Source: Methanosarcina sp. DH2 (GTDB lineage Archaea; Halobacteriota; Methanosarcinia; Methanosarcinales; Methanosarcinaceae). Taken from it: a stretch of 64,000 nucleotides of DNA. The stretch lies in the NCBI RefSeq assembly GCF_020804225.1, contig NZ_WJBI01000001.1, positions 793,188 to 857,187 on the forward strand, given 5' to 3'. Below the pieces are notes generated by a model. It was not told the DNA's origin, searched no databases, and worked only from the letters and a program-made list of their open reading frames with translations. The position numbers were made by a program, and so were the translations under genes. Within the stretch, counting starts at the first letter, position 1. Each line of letters starts with the position of its first letter. This document shows, piece after piece, positions 44,509 to 54,028 of this stretch.

Positions 44509-45159
44509 TTATTGCTTTTTAATTGAACCATAACCTCGAGATACAGATTTTCCAACTCCAGCATAATCAGGGAGACAAAAATTTGATTTAAACCCACCTT
44601 TAAAACCAGCCATCAATTTACCTTTAAAATTTACCGTTATGGGCTTAACATTCAGTTTTACTCGAATTTTGTCTTCAACACGGCAGTTCAGAGATTTTGC
44701 CATGGAAAGCAAATTTCCGATTAGAATCTTAGTCAATAAGTCATCTTTATCGATCTCATCAACAGCATTGTAATTTGTTATATTTTCCTGATTTAAAGCA
44801 AGCCAGGGGGTTTTGAAAATATACTCATTAATCTTATCGGTAACACCAAAAAAAGTAGATTCAGTAGTAATTTCTGCTCTTTCAAGACAAAATCGGGTTC
44901 CCTCAATATTTAGTTCCTCTTCACAAATACCGATATCCAGAATAAGATTTGCACCTTCATTTAAACCCAGAAGAGTAGGTATGCCATCAATAACCTTGTA
45001 TTGAACTAAAGGATATCTGTAAATAGGTCCTTTTTCCCCATGATTATGCATAAGCTCTTCGAAGGAATATTTTTTAGCAAAAAAACCTCGGAGTTTTGAA
45101 CCATAACGCATTTGCAGACGAATATCCGGATATTGCACACAACTGTAACTTATATGCAA
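44509..45159 (-). CDS. cas6: CRISPR RNA endonuclease Cas6 (Cas6b type)
   Basis: The 216-residue protein cleaves the repeat RNA to release crRNAs with an 8-nt handle. Its N-terminal half (KLRGFFAKKYSFEELMHNHGEKGPIYRYPLVQYKVI) carries two histidines at residues 38 and 40, the positions I recall as important in Methanococcus maripaludis Cas6b. The C-terminus has the Gly-rich RNA-binding loop (DYAGVGKSVSRGYGSI). It lies between cas3 (9 bp) and cas1 (14 bp), rather than at the head of the operon as in most type I-B loci. Confidence 0.88.
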   Translation of the reverse strand: MHISYSCVQYPDIRLQMRYGSKLRGFFAKKYSFEELMHNHGEKGPIYRYPLVQYKVIDGIPTLLGLNEGANLILDIGICEEELNIEGTRFCLERAEITTESTFFGVTDKINEYIFKTPWLALNQENITNYNAVDEIDKDDLLTKILIGNLLSMAKSLNCRVEDKIRVKLNVKPITVNFKGKLMAGFKGGFKSNFCLPDYAGVGKSVSRGYGSIKKQ

Positions 45160-45168
45160 GAAAACACC

Positions 45169-47586
45169 TCAAAAAATCATAACATTAGGGGTATCTAAAA
45201 TAATCCCCTTTTCATCTGAATAAAGCTGCCTTGAACCACAACTTTTTGGAAGATATTCGACATCAAAACCATTTAGTTCGCAAAGATCGTCATGGATCAA
45301 TGAATAAGTACTCTCATAAATGGATATTTTATACTGATTCAATTGGCGGAATAAATTTTTAATTTTGAAATTATATTCCCATTTATCCTTAGTTGATTTT
45401 CCATTCCTTTTAATTTCACTAAGTTTATTAATAATTTGAGAACATTCTGGATCTGCTTCAATAATGACATCCTTCTTGAAAGCATAATCATTTTTAATCA
45501 ATTCAAAGGAGTCTCTTAATTTTTTAAGGTCAAAATCCTTTATATGTTCAAGAATTTCTGTGGAAACGTCAGGACTCACTTTTTCAATAATCTTTTTTGC
45601 ATAAGCTTCGTTAAGGGAATAAATATCTTTTTCCAGAATAATCTCTTTATCTCCAAGAATATCCTTAGTAATATCGGTCAAAAATGCAGGATAAATATAA
45701 CTGTGATAATATAAACCAGTTTTTTCATTTTTTAACCGATATACATGAACTTCGCTAAACTCTTGACCTACTCCATTTCTGTTAGCTCTTCCTGCAGTTT
45801 GGTTTATTGAACTAAGAGGAGAAAAATCTCTGTAAACAACATCCATATCAATATCGACACCGGCTTCTATTAACTGTGTCGAAATAACCACTAATTTATC
45901 AGAACCATTCTTGATGAATTTTATTTTATCAAGTCTTGCTTTTGGATATATTTCAGTAGAGAGATAAAGGCAATGTCTATCTGTATTTTTCTGAAGAAAC
46001 TCAAATATTTCCTTTGAAGACTTGATCGTGTTCAGCACAATTAAAAAACTCTTATCTTCTCGGCTTTCAATATCTTCGATCAATATATCTTTGAAATCAT
46101 CTAGAAAGATATCCTCGTGGATATGATTGCAGATCCTAATTCTGTTAAGATTTTCAAAATAAGCTTTCTTACCAGGTACAAGTTCATGTGCACCAATTAA
46201 CAAAGGCATTGTTGCGGTTACAAAAATAAATTTGGTATTGTATTGTTTTGCCAGTAATTCAAAAAACTTCCGAACTACAGGATAAAATTTCTCATCCACT
46301 GCCTGTATTTCATCAAGAATGATTATTGAATTTGCAAGTCGATTAAAGCGATGTGCTACGGAATTGTCTCCAACTTTAAAGATCGTATTGAACAATTGTA
46401 CAAAAGTAGTCGTTATGATTTTACTCTGCCAATTATCGTAACAAAACCTAGCATCGTAATTTTTGTATTCTTTTTCACCAGATTCATATTTAATTTCAGA
46501 AAGAGAATGGTGTTTTAATATTTCCGTATCCTTAGGTTCCTCATCCATTCCCTGATTAAATTTAATTATGTTTACTAACTCATCATAATTTTGATCAATT
46601 ATACTCATGTAAGGGAGAGAATATATGACCCGAGATTGCTCTCCATAAAGATCTTTAAGTTTGTCTGCAAGGCAAAAAGCAGAATAATAAGCAAGAAATG
46701 TTTTACCAGAACCCGTTGGAACATTAATTGAAAAAAAAGATTCAGAATTCAAATCAATAAGATCAAGCTCCTTTTTCATTTCCCCAAAGATCTCATCTCT
46801 TATTCTAAATATTTGGGAATCTGCAATTGCTGCATTCTTAGACAAAAGATTAGCACGAATATGATCTTTATATTTTTCAACAAACCAACAGGGTTTTTGA
46901 GTCGGCAATTTTGGTAACTCGGCAATCAACTGCATTTTGTCTGCGTTTAGTAAAAGGGAATACAAATAATTAAAATCTAAAGTGTCTTTCACGGAAAAAT
47001 TATTTAATTTCCATACTTTACGAAAATGTTTTTTCATTGTTTTTATATTAGTTTCATTAATGAAAGCAAAAAACTCATTTAAATCAAAACCATAAATTCT
47101 TTCAAGTTCAGTTTGACTAAATTTCTTAATATCCTCTATTTGCTCCTCAATGACACTATAATCGTCCATCAAATTAAACTCGTCACGGGCATCCTTCACA
47201 CTCCCATGGTGTCGTTTCACGATTAAATAACCAAACAGTTTGTATTCCTCTGGAAGCCACCAGTAAGCAAAAATAGCAGACAAAAGAGCATGATTTTTAT
47301 TTGGCCCAAAGACTTTGTCTTTTTTCCCAAACTCCTCTTTTTCTTTTGCTTCCTGAAAAGCAAGATATTCCTGAAAAAAGGAAGTGGCTTTACCAAAATC
47401 ATGAGCCATGCAGATTTTTTTTATAACATCTCTCTTTTTATCATCCTGATTTTGAGAATCAAAGATATGAGTTGCTATGGAAGTAACTCCATCTAGATGA
47501 TCTTTTAATGATTGATGAGGATGTGACTTCAAAGTAAAGTCATTATTCAAAGAAGAAAATGTTGTTGTCATCAACTTTATACACAT
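45169..47586 (-). CDS. cas3: CRISPR-associated helicase-nuclease Cas3
   Basis: The 805-residue protein has an N-terminal HD nuclease (HPHQSLKDHLDGV at about 22-34, AHDFGK at 61-66, KRHHGS) and a superfamily 2 helicase. Helicase motifs are: motif I PTGSGKT, motif II DEIQ (a DExH variant), motif III TATMP, and motif VI QTAGRANRNG with EAGVDID before it. It unwinds and degrades target DNA after Cascade binding. Its start overlaps the 3' end of cas5 by 28-44 bp; ATG 47571 (MTTTFSSL) is an alternative to 47586. Order and length are normal. Confidence 0.95.
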   Translation of the reverse strand: MCIKLMTTTFSSLNNDFTLKSHPHQSLKDHLDGVTSIATHIFDSQNQDDKKRDVIKKICMAHDFGKATSFFQEYLAFQEAKEKEEFGKKDKVFGPNKNHALLSAIFAYWWLPEEYKLFGYLIVKRHHGSVKDARDEFNLMDDYSVIEEQIEDIKKFSQTELERIYGFDLNEFFAFINETNIKTMKKHFRKVWKLNNFSVKDTLDFNYLYSLLLNADKMQLIAELPKLPTQKPCWFVEKYKDHIRANLLSKNAAIADSQIFRIRDEIFGEMKKELDLIDLNSESFFSINVPTGSGKTFLAYYSAFCLADKLKDLYGEQSRVIYSLPYMSIIDQNYDELVNIIKFNQGMDEEPKDTEILKHHSLSEIKYESGEKEYKNYDARFCYDNWQSKIITTTFVQLFNTIFKVGDNSVAHRFNRLANSIIILDEIQAVDEKFYPVVRKFFELLAKQYNTKFIFVTATMPLLIGAHELVPGKKAYFENLNRIRICNHIHEDIFLDDFKDILIEDIESREDKSFLIVLNTIKSSKEIFEFLQKNTDRHCLYLSTEIYPKARLDKIKFIKNGSDKLVVISTQLIEAGVDIDMDVVYRDFSPLSSINQTAGRANRNGVGQEFSEVHVYRLKNEKTGLYYHSYIYPAFLTDITKDILGDKEIILEKDIYSLNEAYAKKIIEKVSPDVSTEILEHIKDFDLKKLRDSFELIKNDYAFKKDVIIEADPECSQIINKLSEIKRNGKSTKDKWEYNFKIKNLFRQLNQYKISIYESTYSLIHDDLCELNGFDVEYLPKSCGSRQLYSDEKGIILDTPNVMIF

Positions 47587-48238
47587 CCCTTTTTAGATCA
47601 CCTATCAAACTGCATGGATTGCCTTTTTTGAAAGCAAACAATATTTTTTCATAACTCGTATATTCCCTTTTTTCATTATTGCATACAGGAATATTGTCTG
47701 TAAACATCTGGTAATCAGAATGTTGCAGTTTTATAAAACGTGAAGGAATGATACTCTCCACGCTGCCCGCTCTCCCTGCTATTTCTACATTGCATCGATT
47801 TTCATAAACCAGTTTTGCAATGTATTCACTTACACCCAAATAAGGAGTGAAAACAGGACTTTGGTTCATTAACCTCTTCTCAAGTTCATCAAGCTTATCA
47901 GGAAGCCACGATATAAATATTCTATACTCTGGATCCCTCAGAAATTCGGCATTCACAGGGAAGTTAAACAGATCTTTTTCGGCCTTCATACTCACTAACT
48001 TCAGAACCTGCATATCCTTACGAACAGGAGAAAGCACTTGAATACCGATTCTTAGATCCAGAGTAGTTCTATAAATTTCAGTCTTGTCAATACCCATAAC
48101 TGCTCCAATAAGCCCCTTTACAGCCGGAGGATGGATACACAAAAAAGTCAGAGCTGATGTAGTGGTATACGGTTTTCGAAATTTAGCGTATCCACTTTTT
48201 GCCCTAAAAACCAAGCAGTCCATCAAAGAACGCCTCAT
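47543..48238 (-). CDS. cas5: Cascade subunit Cas5
   Basis: The 231-residue RAMP-fold protein caps the crRNA 5' handle in the type I-B Cascade. The N-terminal strand DCLVFRAKSGYAKFRKPYTTTSALTFLCIHPPAVKGLIGAVMGI is the characteristic Cas5 start with the basic groove and Gly-rich turn. Its ATG overlaps the cas7 stop by one base (TAATG), so translation is coupled. It has no catalytic motif for RNA cleavage, in line with a separate Cas6 in the operon. Confidence 0.92.
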   Translation of the reverse strand: MRRSLMDCLVFRAKSGYAKFRKPYTTTSALTFLCIHPPAVKGLIGAVMGIDKTEIYRTTLDLRIGIQVLSPVRKDMQVLKLVSMKAEKDLFNFPVNAEFLRDPEYRIFISWLPDKLDELEKRLMNQSPVFTPYLGVSEYIAKLVYENRCNVEIAGRAGSVESIIPSRFIKLQHSDYQMFTDNIPVCNNEKREYTSYEKILFAFKKGNPCSLIGDLKRDVYKVDDNNIFFFE

Positions 48239-49113
48239 TAGAAGTCAATTACCTCAAAATCATCTCTTAGGTTGTCCACTCTAACGCTACTATGTTTAAA
48301 TATGCGTATAGTGTCTATTGAATCTTTTTTACAATCATAATATTTGCAAAGTTTTTCAAGATCGAGAGTAACCTGGGAGATCTCTCTAACTCCCTCTGCC
48401 TCAGTATCAAAATTTACATCAACATAATTGAGTTCACCATCAATTCTATGTTCTTTGTATACTACTTCAACCAATAATCTGGGCATCTGGTTTTTGGAAG
48501 TGCTCCTGTAATTAATTAGTCCATTAATCAAAGCTTTAGTGAACTCACTTAGGTCCTCATCACTAACTTCAATACCCTGTCTTTTTGCTGCATTATCATT
48601 ATAAACAGCATAGGTTTTGAAAAGTGCATAAGGAGATATGTATTTGGACCAGATTGTAGACTGGCTCTTTCCTTCTCCACTTGCATAAGCAGAATTTCCC
48701 TGCATGAATTTTATTTCTGCCGGATTGACTGATTTGCTCCACATCACTTGTAAAGGACCTGTAATATCATATTTGGGCTTTGTAATTACTGCACCAAATA
48801 ACCTGACATCAATATACTCCTTTAAGAGATGGTTCGGCAGTTCAGCTTCTTTTACACCGGAATTTCCCATAATCTCTTTGATCAAATTAGTGCATGACAT
48901 CACTTTTCCAGAATCATCCTTTTTTGTGCGAACGAGCACGTTGTGACCCATTGACTGCCATTCATCCCTGATAAAACGCTTTATTCGAACATCGGAAACT
49001 TCAAGCTGACCTGTAATTTCATCATGTCGGGGTTTGTTGTCATTTAGCATATCCCCATTTGGATTTGCCATCGTACTGTCCCAAATTAGTAAGTATTCTC
49101 TTGTATTAGCCAT
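48238..49113 (-). CDS. cas7: Cascade backbone subunit Cas7 (Csh2 type)
   Basis: The 291-residue RAMP-fold protein polymerises along the crRNA. It begins NTREYLLIWDSTMANPNGDMLNDNKPRHDEITGQLEVSDVRIKRFIRD, the N-P-N-G-D and D-V-R-x-K-R blocks typical of type I-B Cas7/Csh2. DVRLFGAVITK and GPLQVMWSKSVNP follow. Both ends overlap neighbours by one base (TAATG), typical of tightly coupled Cascade genes. Standard length. Confidence 0.95.
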   Translation of the reverse strand: MANTREYLLIWDSTMANPNGDMLNDNKPRHDEITGQLEVSDVRIKRFIRDEWQSMGHNVLVRTKKDDSGKVMSCTNLIKEIMGNSGVKEAELPNHLLKEYIDVRLFGAVITKPKYDITGPLQVMWSKSVNPAEIKFMQGNSAYASGEGKSQSTIWSKYISPYALFKTYAVYNDNAAKRQGIEVSDEDLSEFTKALINGLINYRSTSKNQMPRLLVEVVYKEHRIDGELNYVDVNFDTEAEGVREISQVTLDLEKLCKYYDCKKDSIDTIRIFKHSSVRVDNLRDDFEVIDF

Positions 49114-50768
49114 TATTCATCATCTCCATTAATATCGATATCTTCACTCTTTGATTTTCCAATCCACTGCTGCATTCCCCAGAAGAAAATGTATTTAGCT
49201 TCATCACTTGAGAATTTTCCATCACCTGTTCCCATCAGTTCTTTTGACGAAGAAATAAGATCTTTTAAATATCCTTTATTTTGCACCCCATATTTATACA
49301 TCAATTCAGAGCATTGATTTGAGAAATAAACAAAAGTCTTGAAATCATATTTTCTTCCGAAGAAGAAGTTCTTTTCTAAATATGATTCAGTATTTTGTTT
49401 TTCAGCTCCACCCTTGTATATTTTAGATTCATATATCATATTTCCATAAAGACGACCAAGCAAAAACCATGCTTTTTTAGATTCAAGATCGAAAAATTCT
49501 TTGTTTACATCAAAGAAATCTTCAATATTCTCGTATGTTGTCATATCGTAACCTCTATCATTTTGTTCAACAAAATTCCAACCCTTATCAAGACAACCAC
49601 AGTCCACAAGGAAACTATATACCCTATGGATCATGGACATACTTTCATACCCGTCAAAGTAGTCGTGTTTATACTTACTCATTGAATGGGAAAAGAAAAG
49701 ATTTCGATTCAAATTGTTTCCATGAAAAATAGCTTTCAGGAAATTTTTAGCCTCGTTTGTATTGAAGATTTCATTTTGTTTTGAAAAATCTCCAAGTAAA
49801 TAAGCAAGTACCAACCAGAGAGCCAGATTATTTCCCGACTTGGCCTTATACTTACGTTCAAGTTCTGCAATTTTTGTAAATCGAGAAGGTATCACGTCTC
49901 TTATGTGATAGGTTATTTTCCATTCTGATTTTTGCTTTGGCGCAGAAAAGAATACAATATCGACTTCAGTACCACAATTACCAATATTATCCATTACTTC
50001 ATCTTCGTTTTCACGAATATTCTCAAGAAGTGTCCTGCCTTTAAGGTTACCAATATTAGAGAATTCAAAAATTTCCTTTATTTCCTCATTATACATATGA
50101 GGCAAGAATAAAATATCACTTCCTCCCCACCATGTATTGAGAAATGTGTTTACATGTTTTCTTCCATAAAGTATGTTAAAAATACAATCTTTACAAACAC
50201 CATAAGATAAACCCTCTGTATTTGAGAAAATCCCTTTGTCATTTGTATAGCATTTATAGATGATGCTATCATACAGCGTGTCTGTGTGTATACCACACAT
50301 CTGACAATTCCCAGAAGAAGATACTTTTTTTAATCCATTTTTTTCAATTTCATCCAGAAACTTATTTTTGGAGATATCTATTGGTTTTTGACCGTTTTTC
50401 ATGAAAAATACTACAAAATTTACTCCATCATATTCTTTGAGTTTTGAATCAAGCAACGACTTAACATCATTGAATCTATCAAGAGGAACATCAATAAATT
50501 TCAAACAATCTTCTATTTTGCTATCCTTCAGTGAGTCTTTTTTGAGAACACCGCCAATAAACCAGTTTCCTTGAGTAAATAGTAATCCATCCCTGAAAAC
50601 ATTTTTTTCAAAATCTCTGGTATCGATTTTAACAGAATCACTGGAGATATCAACATCAATTATTAATTCATAATCTCCGTTCTCTTCCTTTTGCCATAAA
50701 TCGACTAAGTCCTTTTCCCCTTCAATTTCTCGGACGGTCTTGCCTATATTGCAAATAGTTTCAATCAT
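49113..50768 (-). CDS. cas8b: Cascade large subunit Cas8b (TM1802 type)
   Basis: The 551-residue first gene of the operon has the features of the TM1802/Cas8b1 large subunit: a central zinc-binding pair CQMCG and CKDC (about residues 157-200) and a helical second half. It recognises the PAM and positions target DNA. Sequence conservation in this family is low, so the call rests on the zinc-finger layout, length and position before cas7. The 312-bp gap upstream contains the divergent csa3 promoter. Confidence 0.9.
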   Translation of the reverse strand: MIETICNIGKTVREIEGEKDLVDLWQKEENGDYELIIDVDISSDSVKIDTRDFEKNVFRDGLLFTQGNWFIGGVLKKDSLKDSKIEDCLKFIDVPLDRFNDVKSLLDSKLKEYDGVNFVVFFMKNGQKPIDISKNKFLDEIEKNGLKKVSSSGNCQMCGIHTDTLYDSIIYKCYTNDKGIFSNTEGLSYGVCKDCIFNILYGRKHVNTFLNTWWGGSDILFLPHMYNEEIKEIFEFSNIGNLKGRTLLENIRENEDEVMDNIGNCGTEVDIVFFSAPKQKSEWKITYHIRDVIPSRFTKIAELERKYKAKSGNNLALWLVLAYLLGDFSKQNEIFNTNEAKNFLKAIFHGNNLNRNLFFSHSMSKYKHDYFDGYESMSMIHRVYSFLVDCGCLDKGWNFVEQNDRGYDMTTYENIEDFFDVNKEFFDLESKKAWFLLGRLYGNMIYESKIYKGGAEKQNTESYLEKNFFFGRKYDFKTFVYFSNQCSELMYKYGVQNKGYLKDLISSSKELMGTGDGKFSSDEAKYIFFWGMQQWIGKSKSEDIDINGDDE

Positions 50769-51030
50769 TTTTATTCCTGCAGTAAGGTATTTTCGTTAAT
50801 TATATCAGTGACATCTGTTTGAGTTATACTCCTCAATGTCTTTCATTCCTAAGACAAAGGAAATCAAATCTGAATATAATTATTTGGTAGAAGACCACAT
50901 CAGATATGTAATAATATTCCGTTTTCAAATCCAACCCTTAACTTGTAAACCCTAAACATTCATTTTCAACACTATATATATACGTTTCTAATTTAAATTA
51001 TATTAATTAATAGATAATACAAACTAGCCT

Positions 51031-51053
51031 ATATGCTGCATAGTAAAGCATAT
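51031..51053. promoter_or_regulatory. Palindromic operator candidate in the csa3-cas intergenic region
   Basis: ATATGCT-N9-AGCATAT is a perfect 7-bp inverted repeat located 28 bp before the csa3 start codon. It lies about 28 bp downstream of an AT-rich TATA candidate (50991-51004), so it covers the expected transcription start. A dimeric winged-helix regulator such as Csa3 could bind here and repress its own gene, perhaps also cas8b. The assignment is inferred from position and symmetry. Confidence 0.5.
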
Positions 51054-51080
51054 AACCAACCCCACAATAATAAGCATCTA

Positions 51081-51683
51081 ATGCCAAAACTCACACTCAT
51101 CTCCACAATCTATTCTTTTGAGCCTGTTATTATTTGTGTGACTAGGCTTTCCCCTTCAAAAATTATACTTCTTTCAGAAGAAGGAGCGGTTGAAAAGAAG
51201 TTGCAGTCCGAAGATATAATTGAAAAAACTTTTAAAAACGCTCTTGAAGTTGAAAAAAAATATACTGCTCTTTATGACACCGTCAGAGTAGCAAAAGATG
51301 TTGCTGAACTGATTGAAAAGGAACACGATAGGGGTAACCAGGTTATTGTGAACGTCTCAGGAGGCCGGAAGCCGCAGGCTTTTGGGGCGCTTTTTGGGGC
51401 ATATGCGAGAAACGATATGGTACAGAGAATCGTTTACGTGACCGAAGAAGACAATTTGATGATTGATTTTCCGGTGCTGAGCTTCAACCTCTCAGAAACC
51501 AAGAAACTGATACTTGAAGAGATTCAGAAAGGGGGTTCCTCGGTTTCTAAGATTGCGGCAACTGCCGGAATTTCTAAAGGGATGACTTACAACCACCTCA
51601 GAGAGCTCAAATCGATGGGATATATTGCAGACGGGGACAGCGGATACGTAATAACTGATGCAGGAAGAATTGCCTCAATTTAA
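51081..51683 (+). CDS. csa3: CRISPR-associated transcription regulator Csa3 (CARF-HTH)
   Basis: I start at ATG 51081 (MPKLTLISTIYSFEPVI); the upstream ATG at 51033 lies inside the palindrome. Residues about 1-135 form a CARF domain that can bind cyclic oligonucleotide ligands: TIYSFEPVIICVTRLSP, the NVSGGRKPQAFGALFGAYA ligand loop and YVTEEDN. Residues about 140-200 are a winged helix (KLILEEIQKGGSSVSKIAATAGISKGMTYNHLRELKSMGYI). Csa3 proteins control cas operon or adaptation genes in archaea. It is divergent from cas8b. The 200-residue length is normal. Confidence 0.92.
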   Translation: MPKLTLISTIYSFEPVIICVTRLSPSKIILLSEEGAVEKKLQSEDIIEKTFKNALEVEKKYTALYDTVRVAKDVAELIEKEHDRGNQVIVNVSGGRKPQAFGALFGAYARNDMVQRIVYVTEEDNLMIDFPVLSFNLSETKKLILEEIQKGGSSVSKIAATAGISKGMTYNHLRELKSMGYIADGDSGYVITDAGRIASI

Positions 51684-52208
51684 CAGCCTGGGCAAAAAAT
51701 ATAAGAATTGAATTAAAAAGCCCTGTTTAACGAAAATAACTATTACCACCTCTCGTCCCAACTTATCACATTTTCACATTATATCTCAAGAAATAAAAAT
51801 AAAGACTCTCAGATGCAATACATTATCAGGCGAAGCATAGAACAGGCAGGTGTGAGTTAAACTTTCTCATTAAAACTTAGGTAGTGCTAAATCTGTATCA
51901 TTACTGGACAAATAGACAAAAATACTTGTGAAGACATTCATTTAATTGGCAGACAGACAAAGCTTGCATCAATGGATCCGCCTGCAGACCAGACTGCTGG
52001 CAAATATATGGGAATAAAAACCAGGGAATATGGGGGAGAAAGGGGCTCATAGATGTAGTATGGGGGTACTGCATCGGAAAAACTCCCTGCTCCCTTCAAT
52101 CTTCTTTATCTTTAGTCTCAGAAGTTTTCGATCTTTTTGCCTTAAACTGCTCCTGTACTGTTTCCGATTTGCAGGAGGTTTCTGTCACGGTTTTTTTGTT
52201 TCCTCTTT
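51684..52208. other. Gene-free stretch
   Basis: AT-rich 525-bp gap between csa3 and the alkD stop codon. No repeat or RNA structure stands out, and an open frame at 52030-52308 runs into the alkD gene on the other strand and is not credible. Confidence 0.35.
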
Positions 52209-52946
52209 TTATTTTTTCATAGCTTCAGCCCGCAGGTCTGCAGGGAATTTTTCGATTGCGTACCTGAGGGAAGTTCTGGGCATTTCCTTTTTATTTTTCA
52301 TGACATAATCGAAGACTTCCTGCTGGTGGGGTTTGCTGGCTTCTTTCAGCATCCAGCCGTAGCCTTTCCGGACAAGGTCGTCTTTATCTGTGAGGAGGAG
52401 GTCTGAGATTTCAAATATTTCAGGCAGGAAAAGGCCTTTTCTTGCGGGCAGGACAAGGGTCACGGCTGACGCCCGCCTGAGCCAGCGGTTGTCCGACTGT
52501 GTCCAGAGCTTGAGGTTTTCAATGTAGGACGGGAATTTTTCAATAAAAGAGCCAACTGTGTGGTTGCAGAGAGTGTCGCACTTCGCCCAGTTGTTAACGT
52601 AGCTTTTGACCCAGTGCTCAAAAACAGAAAAGTCAGCTTCGGTGTATTCGGCTCTTACCTCGTATGCCCATTCGAAGGCGATGTAGGCTTCCTCGCAGTA
52701 GTCCGACTGCAGGAGTTCTTCACACAGGAGAAATATATTTATTTTCTTTGCCTGCCCTGCCTGCTTCAGCTCCCTAAAATAGTCTTTCGCGATTTTTCCG
52801 ACAGTAGAAGTCTTGACTCCGTAGCATTTCACCTCTTCTTTAAAAAAGCGGGAACAGCTATTTTTTGTATTTTCATCAACATTTTCGATTAAATCTTTTC
52901 TGATCCTGGCTATAATATCGGCTTGCACAGTTGTATATTTAATCAA
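52209..52946 (-). CDS. AlkD-like DNA alkylation repair protein
   Basis: The 245-residue protein is made of HEAT-like helical repeats typical of AlkD/AlkC: FFKEEVKCYGVKTSTVGKIAKDYF near the N-terminus, EWAYEVRAEYTEADFSVFEHWVKSYVNNWAKCDTLCNHTVG in the middle and SDNRWLRRASAVTLVLPARKG near the end. WAKCD and NRWLRRAS are the usual AlkD signature with the DNA-contacting Asp and Trp. Such proteins excise positively charged alkylated bases. It stands alone on the minus strand. Confidence 0.9.
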   Translation of the reverse strand: MIKYTTVQADIIARIRKDLIENVDENTKNSCSRFFKEEVKCYGVKTSTVGKIAKDYFRELKQAGQAKKINIFLLCEELLQSDYCEEAYIAFEWAYEVRAEYTEADFSVFEHWVKSYVNNWAKCDTLCNHTVGSFIEKFPSYIENLKLWTQSDNRWLRRASAVTLVLPARKGLFLPEIFEISDLLLTDKDDLVRKGYGWMLKEASKPHQQEVFDYVMKNKKEMPRTSLRYAIEKFPADLRAEAMKK

Positions 52947-53071
52947 AGGTGTTACTTATATTTTGTTTTTCTACCCATATCGTGCTTTCAGGCGTAAGAA
53001 ATAGCCAGGTACCAGGATGGACAGGTAAGAAAAAAAGTTTGCTGGTCCGTGTGCCTGTCAGGATGAAAAAC

Positions 53072-53493
53072 TAAAAAGAAAGTAGGAGAGAAAGTGGGAA
53101 AGAAAGTGGGAAAGAGAAGTGGAAAAGAAAAATAAGGAAGAAAGGTAGAGAAGGAAAATAGAGAAGAAAAGTGGGGAAGAGAAGTGGGGAAAAGAAATGG
53201 GGAAGAGAAGTGGGAAAGAGATGTGGGGAAGAGAAGTGGGGAAAAGAAATGGGGAAGAGAAGTGGGAAAGAGATGTGGGGAAGAGAAGTGGGAAAGAGAT
53301 GTGGGGAAGAGAAGTGGGGAAAAGAAATGGGGAAGAGAAGTGGGAAAGAGATGTGGGGAAGAGAAGTGGGAAAGAGATGTGGGGAAGAGAAGTGGGGAAA
53401 AGAAATGGGGAAGAGAAGTGGGAAAGAGATGTGGGGAAGAGAAGTGGGGAAGAGAAGTGGGAAAGAGAAGTGGGAAAGAAAAATCGGAGAGGC
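53072..53493 (+). repeat. Long purine-rich tandem repeat (13-bp period)
   Basis: About 420 bp consist of G/A on the plus strand with only isolated T. The unit is a 13-mer of the type GGGGAAGAGAAGT with variants; the marker GGGGAAAAGAAAT returns at 52- and 78-bp steps (4 and 6 units). Because 13 is not a multiple of three, several frames on both strands stay open, which produces artificial long frames. Such tracts can form triplex DNA. Confidence 0.9.
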
Positions 53494-53533
53494 GTTAAAA
53501 ACATTTTTCATGAGGGAAGCTCAATTTTCCATT

Positions 53534-54028
53534 ATGCCTCGAGTAAAGATTCGCCCTCAGGAACTATCCGATGCCGAGCGTCTTTTTGAAATTCTTATGT
53601 ACACTGACCTGGAGTTTATAGAAATTCCGGTAGAAACCCTTGAGGATGAAAAGCGATTTCTGAAGCTGAATGAGGTAAAAAAGAAAACCAATTTTGAACA
53701 TAATTATTCAATCCTCTTTGACGGAAAACTTGTAGGAGCCTGCGGGATAAGGATCGACCAGCATAGGCCGTGGATTGGGGAAATCGGTTATCTTGTGGAT
53801 AAGGCTTATCACGGGCAGGGAATTGCAACCGAAGCTGTAAGTCAGCTTGAAAAAATTGGTTTTGGTGAACTGAAATTACAGAGGATTGTTATCCTTATGG
53901 ATATTCGAAACCTCGCAAGTGAACAGGTTGCCCGGAAATGCGGGTATGAAAAAGAAGGGATCGCAAAAAAAGTTCACAGGATCAGGAAAGAGTACTACGA
54001 CTGTTTCGTATATTCCAAAACCAGGTAA
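53534..54028 (+). CDS. GNAT-family N-acetyltransferase (RimJ/RimL-like)
   Basis: The real protein begins MPRVKIRPQELSDAERLFEILM; the frame is open further upstream only because the purine tract has no stops. It has IGEIGYLVDKAYHGQGIATEAVSQLEKIGF (motif A with Q-G-x-G/A) and NLASEQVARKCGYEKEG (motif B). The roughly 164 residues match ribosomal-protein or small-molecule acetyltransferases of the RimJ/L type. The substrate is not known. ATG 53510 (MREAQFSI) is an alternative start close to a GAGGGAAG sequence. The purine repeat ends about 40 bp upstream and may affect expression. Confidence 0.85.
   Translation: MPRVKIRPQELSDAERLFEILMYTDLEFIEIPVETLEDEKRFLKLNEVKKKTNFEHNYSILFDGKLVGACGIRIDQHRPWIGEIGYLVDKAYHGQGIATEAVSQLEKIGFGELKLQRIVILMDIRNLASEQVARKCGYEKEGIAKKVHRIRKEYYDCFVYSKTR

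Noticed and set aside
53058-53589. Long Lys/Gly/Glu/Arg-rich and Ser/Phe/Leu-rich frames in the purine tract
   Set aside because: A 13-bp repeat without stops gives open frames on both strands; no start signal or domain supports translation, and the GNAT start lies after the tract.
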